From Sphingobium vermicomposti (GTDB lineage Bacteria > Pseudomonadota > Alphaproteobacteria > Sphingomonadales > Sphingomonadaceae), in contig NZ_JAASQR010000003.1 in the NCBI RefSeq assembly GCF_011762025.1, positions 310,001 through 374,000 of the forward strand: a stretch of 64,000 nt of DNA, read 5' to 3'. Shown here one piece after another: positions 52,553 to 60,011 of this stretch. The notes below the pieces were generated by a model. The model was not told the DNA's origin, searched no databases, and saw nothing but the letters and a program-made list of their open reading frames with translations. Made by a program: the position numbers and the translations under genes. Numbering within the stretch: the stretch's first letter is position 1; the number at the start of each line of letters is the position of its first letter.

Positions 52553-53647
52553 ATGAGCGACACCGAATCCTATAGCTACGCCAAAGCTGGCGTGGACATC
52601 GCGGCAGGCAATGCACTGGTCCGCGCCATCGCCCCCTTGGCCAAGGCGACCCGCCGCCCCGGCGCAGACGCGGAGCTTGGCGGCTTTGGCGGCTTCTTCG
52701 ACCTGAAAGCCGCTGGCTATGACGACCCGCTGCTGGTCGCCGCCAATGACGGCGTCGGCACGAAGCTCAAGCTCGCCATCGACCATGACCGCCATGATGG
52801 CGTCGGCATCGACCTGGTCGCCATGTGCGCCAACGACCTCATCGTGCAGGGCGCTGAGCCGCTCTTCTTCCTCGACTATTACGCCACCGGCAAGCTGGAG
52901 AGCGGCGTCGCCGAACGCGTGATCGCGGGCATCGCCGAAGGCTGCAAGCAAGCCGGTTGCGCCCTTATCGGTGGCGAAACCGCCGAAATGCCGGGCATGT
53001 ATGCCGCCGGAGACTATGACCTCGCCGGTTTCTGCGTCGGCGCGGTGGAACGCAGCAAGGCGCTGACCGGCAACCGGGTGAAGGCAGGCGACGTCCTCCT
53101 GGGCCTCACCTCGTCGGGCGTCCACTCCAACGGCTTCTCGCTCGTCCGCCGCCTCGCCGCCGACAAGGGCTGGAAGCTCGACCGCCCCGCCATCTTCGAC
53201 AATGAAGTCCTGCTCATCGACGCGCTGATGGCCCCGACCCGCATCTATGTGAAGCCGCTGCTGCCGCTGGTGCGCGACGGCAAGATCAACGCGCTCGCCC
53301 ACATCACCGGCGGCGGCCTGCTCGAAAACATCCCGCGCGTCCTGCCCGAAGGCTGCCATGCCGTGGTCGACGCCGACGGCTGGGAACAGCCGCGCCTGAT
53401 GGCCTTCCTGCAAGCGCAGGGCCATATCGAACCGGAAGAAATGGCCCGCACCTTCAACTGCGGCGTCGGCATGGTGCTGGCGGTGGACGCCGATGCGGCG
53501 GACAGCGTCGCGGCGGAACTGGAAGCCGCAGGCGAAACCGTCGTCCGCGTCGGCATCATCGAAGCTGGCGAAAAAGGCTGCACCGTCAAGGGCAGCCAGG
53601 AAACCTGGAGCGCCAAGGCCGACTGGACCGCCACGCATCTGGGCTAA
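52553..53647 (+). CDS. purM: Phosphoribosylformylglycinamidine cyclo-ligase
   Basis: A 364-residue AIR synthetase, fifth step of purine synthesis. Signature stretches are [66 protein letters not shown] and [17 protein letters not shown]. It is followed by purN in the same direction, with a family A repeat between, and diverges from the DUF2066-hdaA-ppk-ppx operon. Confidence 0.96.
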   Translation: MSDTESYSYAKAGVDIAAGNALVRAIAPLAKATRRPGADAELGGFGGFFDLKAAGYDDPLLVAANDGVGTKLKLAIDHDRHDGVGIDLVAMCANDLIVQGAEPLFFLDYYATGKLESGVAERVIAGIAEGCKQAGCALIGGETAEMPGMYAAGDYDLAGFCVGAVERSKALTGNRVKAGDVLLGLTSSGVHSNGFSLVRRLAADKGWKLDRPAIFDNEVLLIDALMAPTRIYVKPLLPLVRDGKINALAHITGGGLLENIPRVLPEGCHAVVDADGWEQPRLMAFLQAQGHIEPEEMARTFNCGVGMVLAVDADAADSVAAELEAAGETVVRVGIIEAGEKGCTVKGSQETWSAKADWTATHLG

Positions 53648-53672
53648 ATCAGAAGGCCGAGATAAGAATAAC

Positions 53673-53750
53673 CGTTCGCCCTGAGCTTGTCGAAGGGCTT
53701 CACTTCTCTTCAAAGAAAGGGAGGGGCTTCGACAAGCTCAGCCCGAACGG
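53673..53750. repeat. Family A repeat copy 10 inside the purMN operon
   Basis: Full inverted arms with spacer TTCACTTCTCTTCAAAGAAA. It lies 25 bases after the purM stop and ends 8 bases before the purN ATG, so it occupies the purN ribosome-binding region. Confidence 0.85.
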
Positions 53751-53757
53751 GGATGAT

Positions 53758-54351
53758 ATGACAAAGGCAAAAGTCGGCGTTCTGATTTCCGGTCGAGGGT
53801 CCAACATGGCGGCGCTGCTCTACGCCGCCAAACACCCGTCCTGCCCCTATGAGATCGTCCTGGTCGCCGCCAACGACCCGCAAGCCGCTGGCCTCATCCT
53901 CGCGCAGGCAGAAGGCATCCCCACCTTCGCCCAAAGCCACAAGGGCCTGAAGCGCGCCGAGTTTGACCAGATCATCGACGGTGAACTGCGCAAGGCTGGC
54001 GCAGACTATGTCGCGCTCGCCGGATATATGCGCCTGCTCTCGCCGGAATTCGTCGCGGGCTGGGAAAACCGGATGCTCAACATCCACCCCAGCCTCCTCC
54101 CCAAATATAAGGGCCTCGACACCCACCAGAAAGCACTGGACGCGGGCGACAGCCATGCGGGCTGCTCCGTCCATGTCGTCACCAGCGAACTGGACGATGG
54201 CCCGGTGCTCGCCCAGACGCCGGTCGCGATCCTCCCCGGCGACACCGCCGACAGCCTCGCCGCCCGCATCCTCATCGCCGAGCATCAACTCTACTCCCGC
54301 ACCCTCGCCGACTTCGTCACGCGCGATCGCCAGCCACCCCTTCCAAAATAG
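53758..54351 (+). CDS. purN: Phosphoribosylglycinamide formyltransferase
   Basis: A 197-residue GAR transformylase using 10-formyl-THF. Motifs are VLISGRGSNMAALL, the phosphate and folate regions (YVALAGYMRLLSPEFV) and the active-site block NIHPSLLPKYKGLDTHQKAL with catalytic Asn and His, then GCSVHVVTSELDDGPVLAQ with the catalytic Asp. The purM-purN order is standard. Confidence 0.95.
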   Translation: MTKAKVGVLISGRGSNMAALLYAAKHPSCPYEIVLVAANDPQAAGLILAQAEGIPTFAQSHKGLKRAEFDQIIDGELRKAGADYVALAGYMRLLSPEFVAGWENRMLNIHPSLLPKYKGLDTHQKALDAGDSHAGCSVHVVTSELDDGPVLAQTPVAILPGDTADSLAARILIAEHQLYSRTLADFVTRDRQPPLPK

Positions 54352-54376
54352 GATTTCGCCTGATCTATCCTGCCGG

Positions 54377-54676
54377 ATGGAACAGCCCCTTCCCACCCCG
54401 CCCGCCGCGCCTGACCTGACGCCGCCATCCAGCCATGGCCGCTGGACTCCGGCCCGTCAGCGCCTCTTCCTCACCGCCCTGCTCGAAACCGGCAACGTCT
54501 CCCATGCCGCGCGCTCGGTCGGCATGTCGCGATCCAGCGCCCATCGGCTGCGACAGCGCCTCGCCGATACCGCCTTCGACCGCTGCTGGACTGACGCGCT
54601 CAAGATTCACGCCGCCCGCATGGCCGATCCCTTCGCGCTTGAAACAGCCGCGCGCGCCCGCCCAACCCCGTCCTGA
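54377..54676 (+). CDS. Small helix-turn-helix protein
   Basis: A 99-residue basic protein. After a proline-rich start (MEQPLPTPPAAPDLTPP) comes a helix-turn-helix: RQRLFLTALLETGNVSHAARSVGMSRSSAHRLRQRL, of the kind seen in small terminase subunits and Fis/LuxR-like DNA-binding segments. The C-terminus (FDRCWTDALKIHAARMADP) is short. It starts 25 bases after purN and could be co-transcribed. No function can be assigned; a chromosomal DNA-binding role is the simplest reading. Confidence 0.65.
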   Translation: MEQPLPTPPAAPDLTPPSSHGRWTPARQRLFLTALLETGNVSHAARSVGMSRSSAHRLRQRLADTAFDRCWTDALKIHAARMADPFALETAARARPTPS

Positions 54677-54806
54677 TCCCGTCGCGCACCTGTCGCGTTC
54701 CCGCCGCAAACCCGGCGAGTTGCGGTCAAATTGCCCGACAACGGTGTGAACTTCGGCGCACCCGCCCTCTTTCCTTAACCGCCTGCGATCCCCATAGAGA
54801 TCAGCC

Positions 54807-55733
54807 ATGACCGAAACGACCCAAGCCGCCATCGAGATCACCAACCTGACCAAGGTCTATGCGGGCGGCAAGCGCGCGCTGGACAACATCAACCTCACCA
54901 TCCCGCGCGGCCAGATCTACGGCCTGCTCGGCCCCAATGGCGCGGGCAAGTCGACCACGATCAACATCCTCGCTGGCCTCGTCAACAAAACCAGCGGCAC
55001 CGCGAAAATCTGGGGCTTCGACATCGACCAGAACCCCCGCAATGCCAAGAACAGCATCGGCATCGTGCCGCAGGAAATCGTCTTCGACCCCTTCTTCACG
55101 CCTTATGAAACGCTGGAAAATCAGGCGGGCTATTATGGCGTACCGAAAGACCGCCGCCGCTCGCTCGAACTCCTGCGCGCCGTGCATCTGGAGGACAAGG
55201 CCAACGCCTATGCCCGCACCCTGTCCGGCGGCATGAAGCGCCGCCTGCTGGTGGCCAAGGCAATGGTCCACTCCCCGCCCATCCTCGTGCTGGACGAACC
55301 CACCGCAGGCGTCGACGTCCAGCTTCGCCAGCAACTCTGGGCCTATGTCCGCGAACTCAACGCGCAAGGCGTGACGATCGTGCTAACGACGCACTATCTG
55401 GAAGAAGCCGAAGAACTGTGCGACCGCATCGGCATCATCAACCATGGCCGATTGATCACCGACAAGCCCACCCGCGAGCTAATCGCCATGGCGCAGGAAA
55501 AGGTCGTGCAGGTGACCGTCGACCGCGACGTGGCGACGGTGCCGGACGCCCCCTGCTTCGAAAAGGTAGAACTCTCCGACCCGCGCACTCTGACCATCAC
55601 CTATATGAAGGACCGCGCCAATGCCGGGCAGGTCTTGAGCGCGGTGCAGGCCAGCGGCCTCTCCATCGTGGACGTGGTCACGAGAGACCCAGACCTGGAG
55701 GATGTCTTTCTGAACCTTACGGCAGCAGCGTGA
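54807..55733 (+). CDS. ABC-2-type transporter ATP-binding protein, no adjacent permease
   Basis: A 308-residue ABC ATPase of the multidrug/ABC-2 exporter class (CcmA/YadG-like). Walker A is LGPNGAGKSTT (about residue 41), the signature is LSGGMKRRLLVAKAM, Walker B is ILVLDEPTAGVD, and the H-loop is TTHYLEEAEEL. The last 80 residues form the regulatory C-terminal domain typical of exporters. No permease gene is next to it; instead a DUF559 gene overlaps its stop by 4 bases (GTGA). Confidence 0.87.
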   Translation: MTETTQAAIEITNLTKVYAGGKRALDNINLTIPRGQIYGLLGPNGAGKSTTINILAGLVNKTSGTAKIWGFDIDQNPRNAKNSIGIVPQEIVFDPFFTPYETLENQAGYYGVPKDRRRSLELLRAVHLEDKANAYARTLSGGMKRRLLVAKAMVHSPPILVLDEPTAGVDVQLRQQLWAYVRELNAQGVTIVLTTHYLEEAEELCDRIGIINHGRLITDKPTRELIAMAQEKVVQVTVDRDVATVPDAPCFEKVELSDPRTLTITYMKDRANAGQVLSAVQASGLSIVDVVTRDPDLEDVFLNLTAAA

Positions 55734-56185
55734 GGGAAGAGGCGCAATCTTCTGCTCCCACTCCCGCAGGCGGGAGGGGGCCGGGGGGTGGGCCAGCGCG
55801 ACCTTTCAAAAACCGAAACACCGCTCGCGCAAAATCCCTGAGGAACGAAGCCTCCCCACCAGAACGCCTCCTGTGGCAACACCTCCGCAACCGCCAGCTC
55901 GACGGCCACAAATTCAGCCGACAGATCCCCATCGGCCCCTACTTCGCTGACTTCCTCTGCCGCGAGGCTAAGCTGATCATAGAACTGGACGGCCTCACCC
56001 ACGACAACAGCGCGGACTATGACGCCCGCCGCGACTCTCATTGCCGCGCCCAAGGCTATTCCATTTTACGCTTCACCAATGCAGATGTGCTGACCAATTT
56101 GGAAGGCGTGATGTCCCACATAACCACCACACTTGCGCATTTGCCCACCCCCAACCCCTCCCGCCTGCGGGAGGGGAGCGAGTAA
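55730..56185 (+). CDS. DUF559 (Vsr-like) endonuclease-fold protein in a repeat-flanked cassette
   Basis: The core (about residues 24-135) is a DUF559 domain of the PD-(D/E)xK/Vsr-like superfamily: ARAKSLRNEASPPERLLWQHLRNRQLDGHKF, PIGPYFADFLCREAKLIIELDG (catalytic D and E-x-D pattern) and RAQGYSILRFTNADVL. The likely GTG start overlaps the ABC gene stop. The first 23 and last 13 residues are encoded by, or run into, the flanking inverted repeats and look like translated repeat DNA. Function in the family is unknown; a DNA-cleaving role is inferred from the fold only. Confidence 0.75.
   Translation: MREEAQSSAPTPAGGRGPGGGPARPFKNRNTARAKSLRNEASPPERLLWQHLRNRQLDGHKFSRQIPIGPYFADFLCREAKLIIELDGLTHDNSADYDARRDSHCRAQGYSILRFTNADVLTNLEGVMSHITTTLAHLPTPNPSRLREGSE
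55761..55794. repeat. Left inverted repeat of the DUF559 cassette
   Basis: CTCCCGCAGGCGGGAGGGGG followed by CCGGGGGGTGGGCC. Its complement closely matches the right arm at 56143-56173, and it also contains its own palindrome CTCCCGC/GCGGGAG. Confidence 0.8.
56143..56173. repeat. Right inverted repeat of the DUF559 cassette
   Basis: GCCCACCCCCAACCCCTCCC followed by GCCTGCGGGAG, mirroring the left arm with a 2-3 base length difference in the C-run. Its G-rich end lies just upstream of nadB and may act as the nadB ribosome site. Confidence 0.8.
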
Positions 56186-56189
56186 GTCC

Positions 56190-57794
56190 ATGCCCACCAC
56201 CACTCACGACGTCGTCATCATCGGCTCCGGCGCCGCCGGTCTCACCGCCGCCATCAACCTGGCGCAGGACCATAAGGTCGTCGTCCTCGCAAAGGCCGCG
56301 CTCGACAGCGGCTCGACCAACTGGGCCCAAGGCGGCATCGCCGCCGTCCTCGACGCGGGCGACAGTTTCGAAGCCCATGTCAACGACACCATGGTCGCGG
56401 GCGCTGGCCTCAACAACCGCGAAACGGTCGAATTCGTGGTCTCCGAAGCCCCCGCCGCCATCGAAAGGCTGGCCGAACTCGGCGTCCCCTTCAACGGCGG
56501 CGAAGAGTTCGGCGAACGCTGGCACCTGACCCGCGAAGGCGGCCACAGCCACCGCCGCATCGTCCATGTCGATGACGCTACCGGCCACGCGGTGCAAGTC
56601 GCCCTGCTGAAGGCCGCGTGCGCCAATCCCAACATCACGCTGATGGAAGACATGGTCGCCATCGACCTCATCACCTCCCGCCATGGCGAACGCTATTCGG
56701 GCGACGGCCATGTCTGGGGCGTCTACGCCTTCAACAAGCGGACCAAGCATGTCGACGCGCTGCTAGGCAAAGCGACGATCCTCTGCACCGGCGGCGCGGG
56801 CCGCACCTATCTCTTCTCGACCGCCCCGCGCGGCGCGACCGGCGACGGTATCGCCATGGCCTGGCGCGCGGGCTGCCGCGTCTCCAACATGGAAATGAAC
56901 CAGTTTCACCCGACCTGCCTCTATAATCTGGAGGTCAAGAATTTCCTGATCACCGAAGCTGTGCGCGGCGAAGGCGGGCACCTGAAGCTCCCCCCCGGCG
57001 TCCCCGGTGGCGGCGAACGCTTCATGCCCCGCTTCGACCCGCGCGGCGAACTCGCGCCCCGCGATGTCGTCGCCCGCGCCATCGACCATGAAATCAAGCG
57101 CCTCGGCCTGGACTATGTCCATCTGGATATCAGTCACAAGGACCCCGAATTCGTTAAACAGCATTTCCCGACCATCTACGCCCGGCTGCTCGATATCGAC
57201 ATCGACATCACCAGGGAGCCGATCCCGGTCGTCCCGGCGCAACACTATACCTGCGGCGGCGTCATCATCGACCTGGATGGCCGCACCGACATGCCCGGCC
57301 TCTATGCGGCGGGCGAAGTCACCGAAAGCGGCCTTCACGGCGCCAATCGCCTGGCGTCCAACTCGCTGCTCGAATGCTTCGTCTTCGGCGATGCAGCGGC
57401 CCGTCACATCCGCGCCCATTGGGACGAACTGCCCACCCCTCCCCCGATCCGCCCGTGGGATGAAAGCCGCGTCACCAACAGCGACGAGGAAGTCATCGTT
57501 CAGCATAACTGGAAGGAAATCCGCCGCTTCATGTGGGACTATGTCGGCATCGTCCGCACCACCAAGCGGCTGGAGCGCGCGCAGCACCGCATCGACCTGC
57601 TCGCCAAGGAAGTGGACGAATATTACGGCCATTTCCGCGTGACGCCCGACCTTATCGAGCTGCGCAACCTGCTGGAAGTCGCGCGGCTGGTCGTCCGCTC
57701 CGCGCTCCGTCGCAAGGAAAGCCGGGGGCTGCACTATACGCTGGATTACCCCGACATGCTGCCAGCGGCTGTGGATACCGTGCTGGCACCATGA
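56190..57794 (+). CDS. nadB: L-aspartate oxidase
   Basis: A 534-residue flavoprotein of the succinate dehydrogenase/fumarate reductase family, which makes iminoaspartate for NAD synthesis. It has the FAD site VVIIGSGAAGLTAAINLAQ, STNWAQGGIAAVL, the catalytic region REGGHSHRRIVHVDDATGHAV, MEMNQFHPTCLYN, and TCGGVIIDLDGRTDMPGLYAAGEV with the later SNSLLECFVFG. No nadA or nadC is next to it here. Its ATG lies 16 bases after the right arm of the DUF559 cassette. Confidence 0.95.
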   Translation: MPTTTHDVVIIGSGAAGLTAAINLAQDHKVVVLAKAALDSGSTNWAQGGIAAVLDAGDSFEAHVNDTMVAGAGLNNRETVEFVVSEAPAAIERLAELGVPFNGGEEFGERWHLTREGGHSHRRIVHVDDATGHAVQVALLKAACANPNITLMEDMVAIDLITSRHGERYSGDGHVWGVYAFNKRTKHVDALLGKATILCTGGAGRTYLFSTAPRGATGDGIAMAWRAGCRVSNMEMNQFHPTCLYNLEVKNFLITEAVRGEGGHLKLPPGVPGGGERFMPRFDPRGELAPRDVVARAIDHEIKRLGLDYVHLDISHKDPEFVKQHFPTIYARLLDIDIDITREPIPVVPAQHYTCGGVIIDLDGRTDMPGLYAAGEVTESGLHGANRLASNSLLECFVFGDAAARHIRAHWDELPTPPPIRPWDESRVTNSDEEVIVQHNWKEIRRFMWDYVGIVRTTKRLERAQHRIDLLAKEVDEYYGHFRVTPDLIELRNLLEVARLVVRSALRRKESRGLHYTLDYPDMLPAAVDTVLAP

Positions 57795-57811
57795 AATCGG
57801 GCAGGATCTTT

Positions 57812-58669
57812 CTAGCGGATCAGAAACTGCTCCAGCGCCGTCACAAAACGTGCAGGCTGGTCAGCCATGACGACATGGCCGCTGGGACCGATCGGGGCCA
57901 GCTTCAAACCTTTCTTGGCGGCATAGGCGGCGCGGAAGGTGCGGCTGATCTGCGCCGACTGCGCCGGATCGGACCCGACGGCATAGACCACCTCCATAGG
58001 CGCGCTGATCCGGCCCAGTTGCGGCCCCAGATCGACATTGGCCAGGTCGCGCAGGGCATTGGCGATCACGTCGGGATCGCTACCGCGCGCGCCCGGCGTT
58101 TCCGCCAAAATCTGCGCCAGATAAGCGCGCCCTGCCTTGGTCCCCGTAAAATATTGGCTCAATTGACCGGCAAGATAGCCCATGCCGCGCGCGGTCCCGC
58201 CGACCATCGCCGCGCCTGCGGGCAACATGTCCACAACCATGATCCGCGCCCCCACGCCCTTCAACCCCAGCATCATCGCCAGCGTCCCGCCCATGCTATG
58301 GCCGACCACGGCGGGCCGGACCAGACCGGCCGTGCGGACATAGCGGGCGATCTCATCGGCCAGCGGCTGGATCAGCGGCCCGCTGGCGTTCGCATCGGGG
58401 GCAAGTCCGGCAAAGCCGCGCACATGGACAAGGTGCCAGCGACAGCCGGGGACCTTGTCCAAAATGTCGGCCCACAGCCCCGGACCGCTCGCCAGGCCGG
58501 GGATCAACAACACATCGCGTCCGCTCCCCCGCGTCGTCATCGCAATCCTGCGCGACGCGAACGGTGCGGGCGCTGCCTTTGCCCCGTCTTGATCGAACAG
58601 GAACATCCCGGCGCAAGCACCCGCGCCGACCCGCAGCAATGCCCGCCTATTGATGTCCGAACCGTTCAT
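57812..58669 (-). CDS. Exported alpha/beta hydrolase
   Basis: A 285-residue alpha/beta-hydrolase with nucleophile elbow VVGHSMGGTLAMML (about residue 116) and a catalytic His in SGHVVMADQPARF near the C-terminus. The N-terminus (DINRRALLRVGAGACAGMFLFDQD) has an RR pair followed by a hydrophobic stretch, so export through the Tat pathway is possible. The substrate is unknown; the fold includes esterases and haloperoxidase-like enzymes. It converges with nadB. Confidence 0.8.
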   Translation of the reverse strand: MNGSDINRRALLRVGAGACAGMFLFDQDGAKAAPAPFASRRIAMTTRGSGRDVLLIPGLASGPGLWADILDKVPGCRWHLVHVRGFAGLAPDANASGPLIQPLADEIARYVRTAGLVRPAVVGHSMGGTLAMMLGLKGVGARIMVVDMLPAGAAMVGGTARGMGYLAGQLSQYFTGTKAGRAYLAQILAETPGARGSDPDVIANALRDLANVDLGPQLGRISAPMEVVYAVGSDPAQSAQISRTFRAAYAAKKGLKLAPIGPSGHVVMADQPARFVTALEQFLIR

Positions 58670-58826
58670 GCCATGCCTCCTCACCCATTCCGGCTGAACG
58701 AAAGATGAGCGCCGCGCGTCAATCCGTTCAGCCTCCTTACATCGCAAATGTGGAATCATTCGTCGCATCTTCCTTGTCAGTGGAAGGGAGCGAAGCGCCT
58801 AATCACGGGAGAGTTCGGGGACATTG

Positions 58827-59972
58827 ATGTTTAAGCGAAATGGTGGGCGCGGTTGGCGCCCGGAAGGCGGATCGGCCCGCCTGATATTGTTGGTAGCGGC
58901 GCTTTCAGCCTGTGTCAGCGCTCCGGTGGAGCCCCAGGCCCGTGCCACCCAAAGGGTGCAGCCAACCACCGCGACCTTTCCGATCAAGCGGGTCGCCAAT
59001 CCTCCCAAACCGTTCCAGGAACTGGACGTCGACCAGCGGGAGACTCCCCCTCCCGCGCTGGTCAGCGTCGTGCGAAACCTGGGCCAAAGCTTCCAGGGCA
59101 AGGTCGGCATCGCGGTCCGCCGCATCGGCAGCGACTGGACGGTCGCCTGGAACGGCAACGCGCTCTTCCCCCAGCAGAGCGTGTCGAAACTGTGGGTTTC
59201 GATGACCTTTCTGGACGCGGTGGACAGGGGCAAGATCCGGCTGACCGACACCACGACCATCACCAGGAAAGACCTCACCCTCTTTCACCAGCCAAGCGCT
59301 GCGCTGGTCGGCACCAGCGGCTGGACGACCACCTATTCCGACCTGATGCGCCGGGCCATGACGCAGAGCGACAACACGGCGAACGACACGATGCTCCGCG
59401 CGGTCGGCGGACCGGAAGCGGTGCGCGCTTTTCTGGCGCGGCGGACGATCAAGGATATTCGCTTCGGCCCAGGCGAACGGCTGTTGCAGGCCACCACCGC
59501 AGGGCTTGATTGGCGGCAGGATTATTCCATCGGCCGCAACTTCTATGCGGCCCGGTCCAGGCTGCCCCAATCAGTGCGGGTGAAGGCGCTCGACAATTAT
59601 CTCGCCAATCCGCCGGATGGCGCCGCCCCCACCTCCATCGTCAAGGCGCTGGCGAAGCTGAAGGAAGGCGACATGCTCTCGCCCGCATCGACCCAGCTGT
59701 TGCTGTCGACCATGAGCCAGGCGAAAACCGGACCGCAGCGCATCAAGGGCGGCGTCCCGGCAGGGTGGAAATATCTCCACAAGACCGGAACGGGACAGGA
59801 TCTTGCTCCGCGCTCGACCGGCTATAACGACATCGGCATCATGACCGCGCCGGATGGCACCAGCTATGCGGTGGCGGTGATGATCGGCAGCACGACGCTG
59901 CCCATCCCATCCCGCTGGGAGTTGATGCAGGCAGTGGCAAAGGCGGTCGCGGCGAACCACGAAAAACGATAA
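58827..59972 (+). CDS. Class A beta-lactamase-like serine hydrolase with enlarged omega loop
   Basis: A 381-residue exported protein (hydrophobic N-terminus with a Cys in LSACVSAP, possibly a lipoprotein). The class A active-site set is present: S-V-S-K in FPQQSVSKLWVS (about residue 118), SDN in MTQSDNTANDT and KTG in LHKTGTGQD. E-R-L-L-Q matches the general-base motif ExxLN with Gln for Asn, and some 35-40 extra residues follow it before the helix that normally comes next. Resistance activity cannot be assumed; a cell-wall-related hydrolase is also possible. Confidence 0.78.
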   Translation: MFKRNGGRGWRPEGGSARLILLVAALSACVSAPVEPQARATQRVQPTTATFPIKRVANPPKPFQELDVDQRETPPPALVSVVRNLGQSFQGKVGIAVRRIGSDWTVAWNGNALFPQQSVSKLWVSMTFLDAVDRGKIRLTDTTTITRKDLTLFHQPSAALVGTSGWTTTYSDLMRRAMTQSDNTANDTMLRAVGGPEAVRAFLARRTIKDIRFGPGERLLQATTAGLDWRQDYSIGRNFYAARSRLPQSVRVKALDNYLANPPDGAAPTSIVKALAKLKEGDMLSPASTQLLLSTMSQAKTGPQRIKGGVPAGWKYLHKTGTGQDLAPRSTGYNDIGIMTAPDGTSYAVAVMIGSTTLPIPSRWELMQAVAKAVAANHEKR

Positions 59973-60011
59973 CCCTGCGGCAGGTTCTGCGCAGACGGTT
60001 CTTTTAGGGCC

